64,000 nt of DNA, taken from the NCBI RefSeq assembly GCF_012163145.1, contig NZ_JAAVTX010000004.1, forward strand, positions 310,001 through 374,000, given 5' to 3'. The position numbers were made by a program, and so were the translations under genes. A model generated the notes under the pieces. The model searched no databases and was not told the DNA's origin. It saw nothing but the letters and a program-made list of their open reading frames with translations. The DNA comes from Falsiroseomonas frigidaquae (GTDB lineage Bacteria > Pseudomonadota > Alphaproteobacteria > Acetobacterales > Acetobacteraceae). Below are positions 51,876 to 60,258 of this stretch, piece by piece. Positions within the stretch are counted from its first letter, which is position 1. The number at the start of each line of letters is the position of its first letter.

Positions 51876-51969
51876 GCGGGCAGTCCGGCTTGTGGCGATG
51901 ACCCCGACATCCTAACCAGCCGGCGCCGGCCCGCATTCGCGTGCAGGTCAGGAATGATCGGGGGTGGGC

Positions 51970-52746
51970 ATGGTGCGACATGCGCGGGCGGCGGAGCATG
52001 AGGCGACGCCCCGGCCCTTGATCGCCGTGGGCAACGACTATCCCGACGGCCATCTGCATCCGGCCCATGCGCATCGCCGCGGCCAGTTCCTGCATGCCGA
52101 GCGCGGCATCATGATGGTCGCCACGGAAACCGGCGGCTGGGTGGTGCCGCCCCAGGCTGGCGTCTGGATCCCGGGCGGCATCGTCCATTCCATCCGCATG
52201 CTCGGCGCCGTCGCGACGCGCAGCGTCTATCTGGAGCCGGAGGCGGCGGCGCGCCTGCCGGGGACCTGCCAGGTGCTCGGCGTCGCGCCCCTGCTGCGGC
52301 AATTGCTGATCGCCGCGGTGGACCTGCCGCTGGAGTATCCGTCCGAGGGCCGCGCCGCGCATCTGGTCGGGCTGCTGCTGGCGGAATTGGCGCAGGCGCC
52401 GCCCTTGCCCTTCTGCCTGCCCGCCCCCGCCGAGCCACGCCTCGCCGCCGCCTGCCGGCGCTTCTGCGCCCGCCCCGATATCGGCGAGGAGACTGAGGAT
52501 TGGTGCGGCGCCCTGGGGATGAGCCGGCGCGGCTTCACCCGGCTGTTCCGCGCCGAGACCGGGCTGAGCTTTCGCGAATGGCAACGCCGCGCCTGTCTCC
52601 AGGCCGCCCTGCCACGGCTGGCGGCTGGGGAAAGGGTGACGGCCGTGGCGCTCGACCTCGGCTATGCCAGCCCGGCCGCCTTCACCGCCATGTTCAGCCA
52701 GTTGGTCGGCATGTCGCCGCAGAGCTGGGCGCGGCTCGCCGGATGA
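51970..52746 (+). CDS. AraC-family regulator with N-terminal cupin domain
   Basis: Transcription regulator of 258 aa. A cupin ligand-binding domain (about 10-110) has DGHLHPAHAHRRGQFLHAERG and PPQAGVWIPGGIVHSIRM. The C-terminal double helix-turn-helix (about 160-258) has MSRRGFTRLFRAETGLSFREWQRRACLQAAL and VTAVALDLGYASPAAFTAMFSQLVGMSPQSW. Divergent from TauE, which it may control. GTG 51964 is an alternative start two codons upstream. Confidence 0.92.
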   Translation: MVRHARAAEHEATPRPLIAVGNDYPDGHLHPAHAHRRGQFLHAERGIMMVATETGGWVVPPQAGVWIPGGIVHSIRMLGAVATRSVYLEPEAAARLPGTCQVLGVAPLLRQLLIAAVDLPLEYPSEGRAAHLVGLLLAELAQAPPLPFCLPAPAEPRLAAACRRFCARPDIGEETEDWCGALGMSRRGFTRLFRAETGLSFREWQRRACLQAALPRLAAGERVTAVALDLGYASPAAFTAMFSQLVGMSPQSWARLAG

Positions 52747-52826
52747 CGCGCGGCGGGATGGATCCCGGGACTTGCCTTGCCGCGGCGATTCCGCATTTTG
52801 GAGGCGATCAACAGGAGACCGGCCCC

Positions 52827-53321
52827 ATGGTCGACCGCCCCGTGCCCCTCGACGACGCAGCACTGGCTGGCGTCACAGGTGGCGTGACCATGGACGACTA
52901 CGCCGCGCTCCTTGCCGGCGTGAACGCCTTCGCGAAGGAATTCATGGAGGACAAGGCACTGATGGCTGATTTCGGCCGGGTGCTGGAAAGCCTGACCCAG
53001 GCCAATCCCGGCGATCAGGGCGAGGCTCCGCTTGGCAGCTTCGTCGATGGCCAGGGGCGGCAGCTGGATGTCCAGGAATGGCTGACCGCGCAGGGCATCG
53101 CGCCGGATCAGGAGGCCGATGGCACCTGGTCCGCCAGCCAGTTCGGAACGCTGATGGAATCGGTGCAGGAGCGGCTGGAGCTGATGACGACGGAAGCCGC
53201 GGCCGACTGGCAGCGGCTTACGGCCATGTCATTGGAACTCGCCCAGATGGACATGCAGCTGAGCAATGCCTCGGCGAAGTTCTACAACACCGGCAGCGGC
53301 ATCATCACCAATATCCGCTGA
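52827..53321 (+). CDS. Hypothetical protein with double-glycine-leader-like N-terminus
   Basis: A 164-aa acidic, helical protein from ATG 52827, preceded by CAGGAG. Residues 1-19 read MVDRPVPLDDAALAGVTGG: a hydrophobic/acidic helix followed by Gly-Gly, the form of a leader peptide cut by PCAT/C39 peptidase-ABC exporters or of nif11/bacteriocin precursors. The rest (MDDYAALLAGVNAF...) is a soluble helical domain ending STFYNTG-like (KFYNTGSGIITNIR). No exporter or modification gene is adjacent, so the leader reading is tentative. A strong hairpin follows. Confidence 0.65.
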   Translation: MVDRPVPLDDAALAGVTGGVTMDDYAALLAGVNAFAKEFMEDKALMADFGRVLESLTQANPGDQGEAPLGSFVDGQGRQLDVQEWLTAQGIAPDQEADGTWSASQFGTLMESVQERLELMTTEAAADWQRLTAMSLELAQMDMQLSNASAKFYNTGSGIITNIR

Positions 53322-53329
53322 AGACCGAG

Positions 53330-53354
53330 GGGGGCCGCCGGGGCAGGCCCCCCG
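53330..53354. terminator. Bidirectional hairpin between the leader-like gene and bfr
   Basis: GGGGGGCC (53330-53337) pairs with GGCCCCCC (53347-53354) around a nine-base loop, between convergent stops at 53321 and 53361. Confidence 0.55.
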
Positions 53355-53360
53355 CCAGCC

Positions 53361-53843
53361 CTATTCCTGGTCGGGCGCCGCGTCGCTGTTCAGCAGGATG
53401 TAGCGCTCGATGCCGATCTGGCGGATCAGGTCGAACTGGCGGTCGAGGAAATCCTCGTGCTCCTCCTCATTCGCCAGGATCTTCAGCATGAGGTCGCGGG
53501 AGACGTAGTCGCGCACGGATTCGCTGTGGGCGATGCCGTCACGCAGGTCGACCAGCGCCTTCTCCTCGAGCTTCAGGTCGCATTCGAGGATTTCCTGCAC
53601 GTTCTGGCCGACCAGCACCTGGTTCAGCCGCTGCACATTGGGCAGGCCGCCGAGGAACAGGATGCGCTCGATCAGCCAGTCCGCGTGCTTCATCTCCTCG
53701 ATCGATTCCTCGTATTCCTTGCGTGCCAGCTTGGTCACGCCCCAGTGCCGCAGCGTCCGGGAATGCAGGAAATACTGGTTGATCGCAGTCAGCTCGTTGG
53801 TGAGCTGCAGGTTGAGGTACTCGATGACCTTGGCGTCGCGCAA
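53361..53843 (-). CDS. bfr: Bacterioferritin
   Basis: Iron-storage protein subunit (160 aa) forming a 24-mer shell. Ferroxidase ligands are E17, E50 and H53, plus later Glu/His in ILANEEEHEDFL; M51 in EEMKHAD is the heme-ligand position. All are shifted by one from E. coli numbering. Start is TTG 53841-53843 with a perfect AGGAGG eight bases upstream, and gives the expected MRDAKVIEYLN; an ATG within that spacer is out of frame. It follows bfd by 48 bases. Confidence 0.95.
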   Translation of the reverse strand: MRDAKVIEYLNLQLTNELTAINQYFLHSRTLRHWGVTKLARKEYEESIEEMKHADWLIERILFLGGLPNVQRLNQVLVGQNVQEILECDLKLEEKALVDLRDGIAHSESVRDYVSRDLMLKILANEEEHEDFLDRQFDLIRQIGIERYILLNSDAAPDQE

Positions 53844-53891
53844 ATCCGCATCCTCCTGACCGGTGGTCCGGCCGGAACGCGGAAGGGGCGT

Positions 53892-54068
53892 CTACTTTCC
53901 GCCGCCGCCGCACCCCGCGCGGACCATCGAAAGGATGGTCCCCGTGCAGCCGCCGCATTGGGCGCGGCAGCCGCAAGCCGCGTAGACATCATGCGGACGG
54001 TCGGCACCCGACGCCAGGGCGGCGGCGATCTGCTTGTCCGTCAGCGCATTGCAGATGCAGATATACAT
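53892..54068 (-). CDS. bfd: Bacterioferritin-associated ferredoxin Bfd
   Basis: A 58-aa [2Fe-2S] protein that docks on bacterioferritin and delivers electrons to release stored iron. It begins MYICICNALTDKQIAAAL and has the four cluster cysteines C4, C6, C38 and C41 (CxC...CGCRAQCGGC), the BFD-like arrangement; additional Cys occur at 32, 34 and 53. Start ATG 54066-54068. TTTCGCA repeats upstream suggest iron control. It heads a bfd-bfr operon. Confidence 0.93.
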   Translation of the reverse strand: MYICICNALTDKQIAAALASGADRPHDVYAACGCRAQCGGCTGTILSMVRAGCGGGGK

Positions 54069-54080
54069 GCAGCCCGCCCT

Positions 54081-54101
54081 TTTCGCAGCCTGAGTTTCGC
54101 A
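54081..54101 (-). promoter_or_regulatory. Direct repeat TTTCGCA upstream of bfd
   Basis: TTTCGCA occurs at 54081-54087 and 54095-54101, 14 bases apart, just before the bfd start. On the coding strand the distal copy reads TTGCGAAA, sharing the TTGCGA half-site found in the dyad at 55235-55251. Confidence 0.35.
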
Positions 54102-54117
54102 ACTGAATGGGTGTCAT

Positions 54118-54140
54118 GGGGCGGGATTTCATCCCGCCCC
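54118..54140 (-). terminator. Perfect 10-bp hairpin after fbpA-like gene
   Basis: GGGGCGGGAT (54118-54127) pairs with ATCCCGCCCC (54131-54140) around loop TTC, 14 bases after the stop of the iron-binding protein gene. No T-run. Confidence 0.5.
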
Positions 54141-54153
54141 GGTTGTGGCCGGC

Positions 54154-55188
54154 TTACCGCCAGCCGGCCCGCTGCATGATCCGCAGGGCTTCGGCCGCAT
54201 TGGCGCCGTAGGTTCCGGCATTGAGCCGGTCCTCGCGGAATTCACCGAAGGCGGCCAGCACCGGGTGCACCGGCGCATCGGCGACCACCGGATATTCCAT
54301 GTTGCCCACCGCGAAGATCTCCTGCGCCCGCGGGCTGGTCAGGTACTCGATGAAGCGCCGCGCCGCGGCGGCATTCGGCGCGGTACGCACCACGCCGGCG
54401 CCGGAGATGTTCACATGCGCGCCGCGGTCGCCCTCGCCCTGGTTCGGGAAGATCACGCCGATGCGCTCCGCGATGGCACGGTCCTCGGCGCGGGCGGAGG
54501 TCATCATGTTGCCGAGGTAGTAGGTGTTGGCGATCGCCAGCTTGCACTGGCCGGACGGGATGGCGCGGAACTGGTCGCGGTCGCCGCCCTGCGGCGGGCG
54601 GGCCATGTTGGCGACCAGGCCGCGCGCCCAGGCTTCCGTCGCCTCCGGCCCATTGGCCGCCAGCACGGATCCGGTGAGCGAGGTGTTGTAGGGGTTGGAG
54701 GAGGACCGGATGCAGATCTGGCCGCGGAAGCGCGGGTCGGCCAGGTCCTCGAAGCGGTTGAGACCCTCCGGCCGGCCGGCCTGGCGGTCATACATGATGA
54801 CGCGGGCCCGCTTGGAGACGCCGAACCAGTGGCCCTCCGGGTCGCGCAGATTGGCCGGGATGCGGCTTTCCAGCACTTCGCTGCGGGTCGGCTGCAGGAT
54901 GCCGGCTTCCTTTGCGCGCGCCAGGCGGGCGGCGTCCACCGTGATCAGCACATCGGCGGGGCTGTTCGCGCCCTCGGTCCGGATGCGCTGGATGAGCTGG
55001 TCCGCATCGCCTTCGATCAGCCGCACCCGGATGCCGGTCTCGCGCGTGAAGGCGTCGTACAGCTCCCGGTCCGTGTCGTAGTGGCGGGAGGAGTACAGGT
55101 TCAGTTCCTGCCCCTGGGCCAGCACGGCAGGAGAGAAGACGGCGAGCCCGAGCACGGGGAGCATCGAGAGCAGATGGCGGCGGCGCAT
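54154..55188 (-). CDS. Iron(III) ABC transporter substrate-binding protein, FbpA/FutA type
   Basis: Periplasmic ferric-iron-binding protein (344 aa). Signal peptide MRRRHLLSMLPVLGLAVFSPAVLAQG; mature start ELNLYSSRHYDTDRELYDAF is the FbpA/FutA opening. The C-lobe motif IANTYYLGNMM holds the paired tyrosines that bind iron. Start ATG 55186-55188. Its permease lies 3.3 kb away (49.2-50.9 kb) across bfr/bfd and others, an unusual separation. A TTGCGA...TCGCAA dyad about 47-63 bases upstream is a candidate iron-regulator site. Confidence 0.93.
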   Translation of the reverse strand: MRRRHLLSMLPVLGLAVFSPAVLAQGQELNLYSSRHYDTDRELYDAFTRETGIRVRLIEGDADQLIQRIRTEGANSPADVLITVDAARLARAKEAGILQPTRSEVLESRIPANLRDPEGHWFGVSKRARVIMYDRQAGRPEGLNRFEDLADPRFRGQICIRSSSNPYNTSLTGSVLAANGPEATEAWARGLVANMARPPQGGDRDQFRAIPSGQCKLAIANTYYLGNMMTSARAEDRAIAERIGVIFPNQGEGDRGAHVNISGAGVVRTAPNAAAARRFIEYLTSPRAQEIFAVGNMEYPVVADAPVHPVLAAFGEFREDRLNAGTYGANAAEALRIMQRAGWR

Positions 55189-55234
55189 TGCTGAGGAGCC
55201 TCTTGTACGTTGCGTGGCGGGAGACCTACCGCAA

Positions 55235-55251
55235 TTGCGAGGCGTTCGCAA
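55235..55251. promoter_or_regulatory. TTGCGA-N5-TCGCAA dyad between fbpA-like and glutaminase genes
   Basis: A perfect inverted repeat in the divergent region, 47 bases from the fbpA start. TTGCGA/TCGCAA pairs resemble alphaproteobacterial Fur-type sites; the assignment is inference. Confidence 0.4.
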
Positions 55252-55347
55252 GCGCAACTGGAGCGCCTTGCGCCCGTCCCGTGCAGCCCTATTGTCCACC
55301 CGGGAAACGCGCACGGCCTGCTGACCCACAGCCAGGACCGGACGCCA

Positions 55348-56331
55348 ATGACGAGGACGAAGTTGCGCATGCCGCTGCACCACGCGATGCAGGCGGTGCA
55401 TGCGCGCCTGCTGCCGCGCCACGAGGGCCAGGTCGCCAGCTACATTCCGGCGCTTGCCGCCATGCCGCCGGACCTGTTCGGCCTGGCTGCGCTGAGCAGC
55501 ACGGGAAAGTTGATGGAGGTGGGCGATTCACGCCACCCCTTCACCATCCAATCCGTCAGCAAGCCCTTCGCCTATGCCCTTGCGCTAGACCTGCTGGGCC
55601 GCCGCGCGGTGCGGGATGCGGTCGGCGTGCAGCCGGTGGGCGACCCCTTCAACACCATCGAGCTGGACCCGCGTACCCGTCGCCCCTTCAACCCGATGGT
55701 CAATGCCGGCGCGATCGCGGTGGCCGGGCTACTGACCGATGCGCTGGGCGACCGCGCCTTCCCGACGCTGCAGGCGCGCCTGTCGCTGGCCGCGGGGGCG
55801 ACGCTGGAGCTGGATTCGGCGGTGCATGACTCGGAGGCCGCGACCGGCGACCGCAACCGCGCCATCGCCTATCTGCTGCGCGCCGCCGGCGTGTTCCGCG
55901 CCGATCCTGTCCGGGTGGTGGATGTGTATTTTCGCCAATGCGCGCTGCGCGTCACCGCCCGCGACCTGGCGGTGATGGCCGGCACACTGGCCGCCATCGG
56001 CAGCAACCCGCTGACCGGCGCCGAGGTGTTCGGCGTGGAGGCGGTGCGGGACACGCTCTCCGTCATGTTCACCTGCGGCTTCTACGATGGCGCGGGGGAC
56101 TGGGCCTGCCGGGTCGGCCTGCCGGCCAAAAGCGGCGTCGGCGGTGGCGTGGTTGCGGTGGTGAACCGCCAGCTCGGCCTCGGCGTCTTCTCCCCACGGC
56201 TGGATGCGGAGGGCAATCCCTTGCGCGGCCTGCTGGCCTGCGAGGCGCTGTCCGAGGAACTCGGCCTGCACGCCTTCGACGCGACCAATGCTGGCTCGCG
56301 GCTGCTGGAGGCGCTGACGCCCGGCGGGTGA
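55348..56331 (+). CDS. glsA: Glutaminase
   Basis: Serine-dependent beta-lactamase-fold glutaminase (327 aa) converting glutamine to glutamate and ammonia. FTIQSVSKPFAYALAL carries the SxxK catalytic pair, followed by PFNPMVNAGAIAV, DSEAATGDRNRAIAYLL, MFTCGFYDGAG and VGLPAKSGVGGGVVAV. ATG 55348, with AGGA upstream, is chosen over an earlier start inside the promoter region shared with fbpA. Confidence 0.95.
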   Translation: MTRTKLRMPLHHAMQAVHARLLPRHEGQVASYIPALAAMPPDLFGLAALSSTGKLMEVGDSRHPFTIQSVSKPFAYALALDLLGRRAVRDAVGVQPVGDPFNTIELDPRTRRPFNPMVNAGAIAVAGLLTDALGDRAFPTLQARLSLAAGATLELDSAVHDSEAATGDRNRAIAYLLRAAGVFRADPVRVVDVYFRQCALRVTARDLAVMAGTLAAIGSNPLTGAEVFGVEAVRDTLSVMFTCGFYDGAGDWACRVGLPAKSGVGGGVVAVVNRQLGLGVFSPRLDAEGNPLRGLLACEALSEELGLHAFDATNAGSRLLEALTPGG

Positions 56332-56356
56332 AACCATCCGCCGGGCGCGTGACCGT

Positions 56357-57139
56357 TCAGCCAAGCCCGCGCAGGAAAGCCGCCCGCTGCGCCGCGCCGG
56401 CCATGACGAAGGAGTGGTCGTTGCCGCCGAGGATGAAGCGCGCGCCGAGCGCGATGTAGTCCGGCGCCACCTTCTCGTCATAGACGCCGCCCATGCCCAT
56501 CACCTTGCCCTGCGCGGCGCAGGCGGCGCCGACCCGGGCATAGGCGGCGCGCACATCCGGGTGGCCGATCTGGCCGGGGATGCCCATCGTCGCCGTCAGG
56601 TCGCTGGTGCCGAACATCAGCACATCCACCCCCGGCACCGCCGCGATCGCCTCCGCATTCGCCACCGCCTGCGGCGTCTCGATCATCACCGCCACCAGGA
56701 TTTCCGCATTCAGCTCCGCCTGCGCCGCGGCGGCATTCACCGGGCCGAGGCCATAGGCGAAGGGCGGCCCGCCCCAGCTCCGCTCGCCGGTGGGCGGGAA
56801 GCGATAGGCGCGGACCACCGCCTGCGCCTCCTCCGCCGTGTCCACATGCGGCACCACCACCCCCATGGCGCCATTGTCGAGGCAGCGCGTGCCCTCATGC
56901 AGCGCGTCCTTGCAGACCCGCACGATCGGCGTGATGCCCTGGCCGAGCGCGGCGACGGCGATGCGCGAGGCATCGTCCACGCTCATCGCGCCATGCTCCA
57001 TGTCGATGAACAGCCAGTCGAAGCCGGTCGCCTGCGCGATCATGCCGATGGCGCTGCCGCGCAGATGATGCACCCCGAAGCCGAGGGCGAGGCCGCCTTC
57101 GGCCAGGCGGCGGCGGACATGGTTCTGGACGAGCGGCAT
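56357..57139 (-). CDS. HpcH/HpaI family aldolase
   Basis: Class II pyruvate-dependent aldolase (260 aa), TIM-barrel. GFDWLFIDMEHGAMSVDDASR holds the metal Glu/His region; VVPHVDTAEEAQAVV, VMIETPQAVANAEAIAAVPGVDVLMFGTSDLTATMG and the Gly-rich end are characteristic. Cleaves 2-keto-3-hydroxy acids to pyruvate and an aldehyde; exact substrate unknown. Start ATG 57137-57139 after GGAAGGAAAAAG. Confidence 0.92.
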   Translation of the reverse strand: MPLVQNHVRRRLAEGGLALGFGVHHLRGSAIGMIAQATGFDWLFIDMEHGAMSVDDASRIAVAALGQGITPIVRVCKDALHEGTRCLDNGAMGVVVPHVDTAEEAQAVVRAYRFPPTGERSWGGPPFAYGLGPVNAAAAQAELNAEILVAVMIETPQAVANAEAIAAVPGVDVLMFGTSDLTATMGIPGQIGHPDVRAAYARVGAACAAQGKVMGMGGVYDEKVAPDYIALGARFILGGNDHSFVMAGAAQRAAFLRGLG

Positions 57140-57192
57140 GGTGCTTTTTCCTTCCCGAGCGGCGGCAGGCCACCATGCCACCCCGCGCCGGG

Positions 57193-58803
57193 TCAATCCG
57201 CCGCCGCTTCCTCCCCCACGATCATCGCCTCCAGCGTCGCCAGCCGGTCCGCTTCCTCCGCCGGCTTGTCGGTGCGCAGCCGGGCGATGCGGGGGAAGCG
57301 CAGGGCGACGCCGGATTTATGCCGGCCGCTGCGCTGCGCGGCGTCGAAGATCACCTCGATGACCAGGGATTTCTCCACCTCCCGCACCGGGCCGAAGCGG
57401 GCGGTGGTGTTGTTGCGGATCCAGCGGTCGATCCACAGCAATTCCTGGTCGGTATAGCCGGAATAGGCCTTGCCCACCGGCACCAGCTCCTGCCCGCCCT
57501 GCCCGTCCGGGCGCCACAGGCCGAAGGTGAAGTCGGAATAGAAGCTGCTGCGCTTGCCGTGGCCGCGCTGGGCATACATCAACACCGCATCGACCCCGAG
57601 CGGCGCGCGCTTCCACTTCCACCATTTCCCCTTCTGCCGCCCGGCGGCGTATTCGCTATCCGCGCGCTTCAGCATCAGCCCCTCGATCGCCGCTTCGCGG
57701 GCGCCGGCGCGGATCGCCTCCAGCTCCGCCATGCTGGCGAAGGGGATCAGCTCGGACAGGTCCATGCGACCGGGGCGGGTGCGGGCGAACCAGCCCTCCA
57801 GCCGGGCGCGGCGTGCGTCGAAGGGCAGCGCGCGCAGATCCTCATCGCCGTCGAACAGGATGTCGTACAGCCGCACGCCGACGGGGTGCGTCGCCTGCAT
57901 CTTCTGGCTGACCACCTTGCGGTTCAGGCGCTGCTGCAGATCGGCGAAGGGCGCGACCTCGCCGTCCCGCATCACCAGCAATTCGCCGTCCAGCACGGCC
58001 CGAAAGTCCATCGCGGCGAGGATCTCGGGGAAGCCGCCCGAGATGTCCTCCGCGCCGCGCGACCACAGGGCGCGGCCGCCGGGCGTTGCCGAGAGCTGCA
58101 CGCGGATGCCGTCCCATTTCCATTCGGCGCGGTGCGTCTCCGGCCCGATGGAGGGGAAATCCGGCTCCTCCAGCGGATGCGCCAGCATCAGCGGGCGGAA
58201 CACCGGGCGATCCTCGGAGGAGGGACGCGGCCCCTGGCCGGTGAGCCAGGCGAACAGGTCGAGATAGGGGGGCGTCAGGCCGTGCCAGACCTCCTCCACC
58301 TCCGCCACATCCTGCCCGGCCCATTCGGCCAGCGCGGTCTTCGCCAGCCGCGCGGAGACGCCGACGCGAAGCCCGCCGGTGACCAGCTTGATCAGCGCCA
58401 ACCGCCCATTGGCATCCAGCGCATCCAGCCAGCCGGCCAGCAGCTCCGGCAGCGCCGCCTTCGGCGTGATCTCGATCGCCTCCACCACCTCCGCCAAGCC
58501 GGGTGGCGGCGCATTGACGCCGGCCCGCGGCGGCCAGATCAGCGCCACGGTTTCCGCAAGGTCGCCGACATAGTCATAGGACAGGTCGAACAGCACCGGG
58601 TCGGTGCGCGCCGCCACCAATTCCCGCACCAGGCCGGGTTTTGCGGCGCGGAACACCAGCTCCCCTGTCAGGGCGGCCAGCCCGATGCCCCGGTCCGGGT
58701 CCGGCTGCGTCGCGAACCACTGCCGCAGCAGCGCCAGCTTTGCGAGCCGCCCCGGCGTGAAGGCGAGGCGTTCAAGGAGATAGGCAAACGCTGGGAGAGT
58801 CAC
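57193..58803 (-). CDS. Cisplatin-damage-response ATP-dependent DNA ligase
   Basis: ATP-dependent ligase (536 aa) of the LigC-like/cisplatin-response family. An N-terminal helical domain (about 1-200) precedes the adenylation domain with lysine motif AEWKWDGIRVQ (KxDG), then FDGELLV-type ALDGELLV and EGLMLKRADSEYAAGRQKGKWWKWK. The OB-fold C-domain ends near 520. Starts at GTG 58801-58803 after GAGG. The upstream gene is its usual exonuclease partner; the helicase and endonuclease that complete the locus in other species are absent here. Confidence 0.92.
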   Translation of the reverse strand: MTLPAFAYLLERLAFTPGRLAKLALLRQWFATQPDPDRGIGLAALTGELVFRAAKPGLVRELVAARTDPVLFDLSYDYVGDLAETVALIWPPRAGVNAPPPGLAEVVEAIEITPKAALPELLAGWLDALDANGRLALIKLVTGGLRVGVSARLAKTALAEWAGQDVAEVEEVWHGLTPPYLDLFAWLTGQGPRPSSEDRPVFRPLMLAHPLEEPDFPSIGPETHRAEWKWDGIRVQLSATPGGRALWSRGAEDISGGFPEILAAMDFRAVLDGELLVMRDGEVAPFADLQQRLNRKVVSQKMQATHPVGVRLYDILFDGDEDLRALPFDARRARLEGWFARTRPGRMDLSELIPFASMAELEAIRAGAREAAIEGLMLKRADSEYAAGRQKGKWWKWKRAPLGVDAVLMYAQRGHGKRSSFYSDFTFGLWRPDGQGGQELVPVGKAYSGYTDQELLWIDRWIRNNTTARFGPVREVEKSLVIEVIFDAAQRSGRHKSGVALRFPRIARLRTDKPAEEADRLATLEAMIVGEEAAAD

Positions 58804-58915
58804 GGCGTGCCCTCAAGCGCCGGGCGCCGGCTCTGCCGGCTTGGCTCGCCGCACTTGCGGCGGGCGCCGTCCGGCGCCTCGGCGGCCGGTGGCCGCCGCA
58901 GGTCGCGATGCGACG

Positions 58916-59992
58916 TCACGCGATCTGCTCCGTCGCTGTCTCGGCCGGTGCCGTTTCGGGCGGGACCGGGTCCTCATCCTCCTCGCCGCGGCCGAGCAGG
59001 TGCAGCGCCCGGCCGCGCAGGCCGCGCAGCGCCATGGCATGCACCAGCGCGTCGTCGCGGCCATGCGTCACCCAGATCTCGGGCGCCTGCACCTCATCGA
59101 TGGTGGCCAGCAGCTCGTCCCAATCGGCATGGTCGGAGATGATCAGCGGCAGTTCCACGCCGCGCGCCTTGGCCCGCTGGCGCACCCGCATCCAGCCGGA
59201 GGCGGCGCAGACCAGCGGCTCCGCCAGGCGGCGTATCCAGGCGGTGGCCTCCGCGCTCGGCGGCGCCAGCACCACCTCCCCCGCCAGCAACCCGCCCGCG
59301 CCGCGCTTCGCAGGTGCCGGCACCGGCGCCAGCGGGCCGAGCTTCACGCCGAACGCCTCGTACAATTCGCACAGCTTCAGCAGCGCGCCATGCAGGTAGA
59401 TGGTGCGGTCCCAGCCGGCCTCCCGCAGCAGCGCGATCAGCCGCTGCGCCTTGCCCAGCGCATAGACGCCGACCAGATGCGCCCGGTCCGGGAACAGCCG
59501 CAGGCTTTCCAGCAGCCGCGCCACCTCCGCCGCCGCATCGGGGTGGCGGAACACCGGCAGGCCGAAGGTCGCCTCGGTCACGAAGACATCGCAGGTCACC
59601 GGCTCGAACGGCGCGCAGGTCGGGTCGCGGCGGCGCTTGTAGTCGCCGGAGATGACGATGCGGCTGCCCTGCCAGTCCAGCACAACCTGGCAGGATCCGA
59701 GCACATGCCCCGCCGGCACCAGGCGGATCTCGACATCCCTGTGCCGCACCACCTCGCCAGGCACCGCCACCTGGCGCTGCCGCCCGGCCCGGCCCTCGCC
59801 CATCCGCGCCTGCATGATGCCGAGGGTCTCGGCGCTCGCCAGCACATGGTCGTGGTCGGGGCGGGCGTGGTCTGCGTGGCCGTGGGTGATGATGGCGCGA
59901 GGCACGGCGCGGCCGGGGTCGATGAAGAAGTCGCCGGGCACGCAGTACAGGCCCTGCGGGGTCACGCGCATCCAGCTTTCAGGGTGGGGCAT
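58916..59992 (-). CDS. Ligase-associated DNA damage response exonuclease (beta-CASP MBL fold)
   Basis: Metallo-beta-lactamase/beta-CASP nuclease (358 aa). ITHGHADHARPDH gives the first metal histidines, AGHVLGSCQVV and ISGDYKRRRDPT the next, with a beta-CASP insert (about 165-290) and a final ISDHADW motif. Named for its constant association with the ATP ligase found downstream. Start ATG 59990-59992. The 112-base gap to the ligase is GC-rich with inverted repeats. Confidence 0.93.
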   Translation of the reverse strand: MPHPESWMRVTPQGLYCVPGDFFIDPGRAVPRAIITHGHADHARPDHDHVLASAETLGIMQARMGEGRAGRQRQVAVPGEVVRHRDVEIRLVPAGHVLGSCQVVLDWQGSRIVISGDYKRRRDPTCAPFEPVTCDVFVTEATFGLPVFRHPDAAAEVARLLESLRLFPDRAHLVGVYALGKAQRLIALLREAGWDRTIYLHGALLKLCELYEAFGVKLGPLAPVPAPAKRGAGGLLAGEVVLAPPSAEATAWIRRLAEPLVCAASGWMRVRQRAKARGVELPLIISDHADWDELLATIDEVQAPEIWVTHGRDDALVHAMALRGLRGRALHLLGRGEEDEDPVPPETAPAETATEQIA

Positions 59993-60115
59993 GGACCATG
60001 ACTTCGGCGTTCACCGAGGACAATCAAGAGCTTCCGGCGATACCGCCTGCAGCGCGCCGGGTCGTGATCTACCCCGAACGGGACGTCCTGGCCGGCGGGT
60101 GGCTCATCATGGTCA

Positions 60116-60144
60116 TTGCAACCAGAGCGAGCATCATATTAATA
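60116..60144 (+). promoter_or_regulatory. AT-rich candidate promoter of receiver gene
   Basis: TTGCAA at 60116-60121 and an AT-rich stretch CATATTAATATTTACT (60135-60150) offer -10 candidates 15-17 bases away. It is one of the few AT-rich intergenic spots in the window. Confidence 0.35.
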
Positions 60145-60258
60145 TTTACTCATTGCTGCTTTGCGATCCCTTTTTGGCCAGGCTTCACCATGCAGGTTGG
60201 CACCACCCTGGCGCCACCCTGCAGCCGTGCCCAGCCTGTCGCCCCAGCGGAGCTGGCC

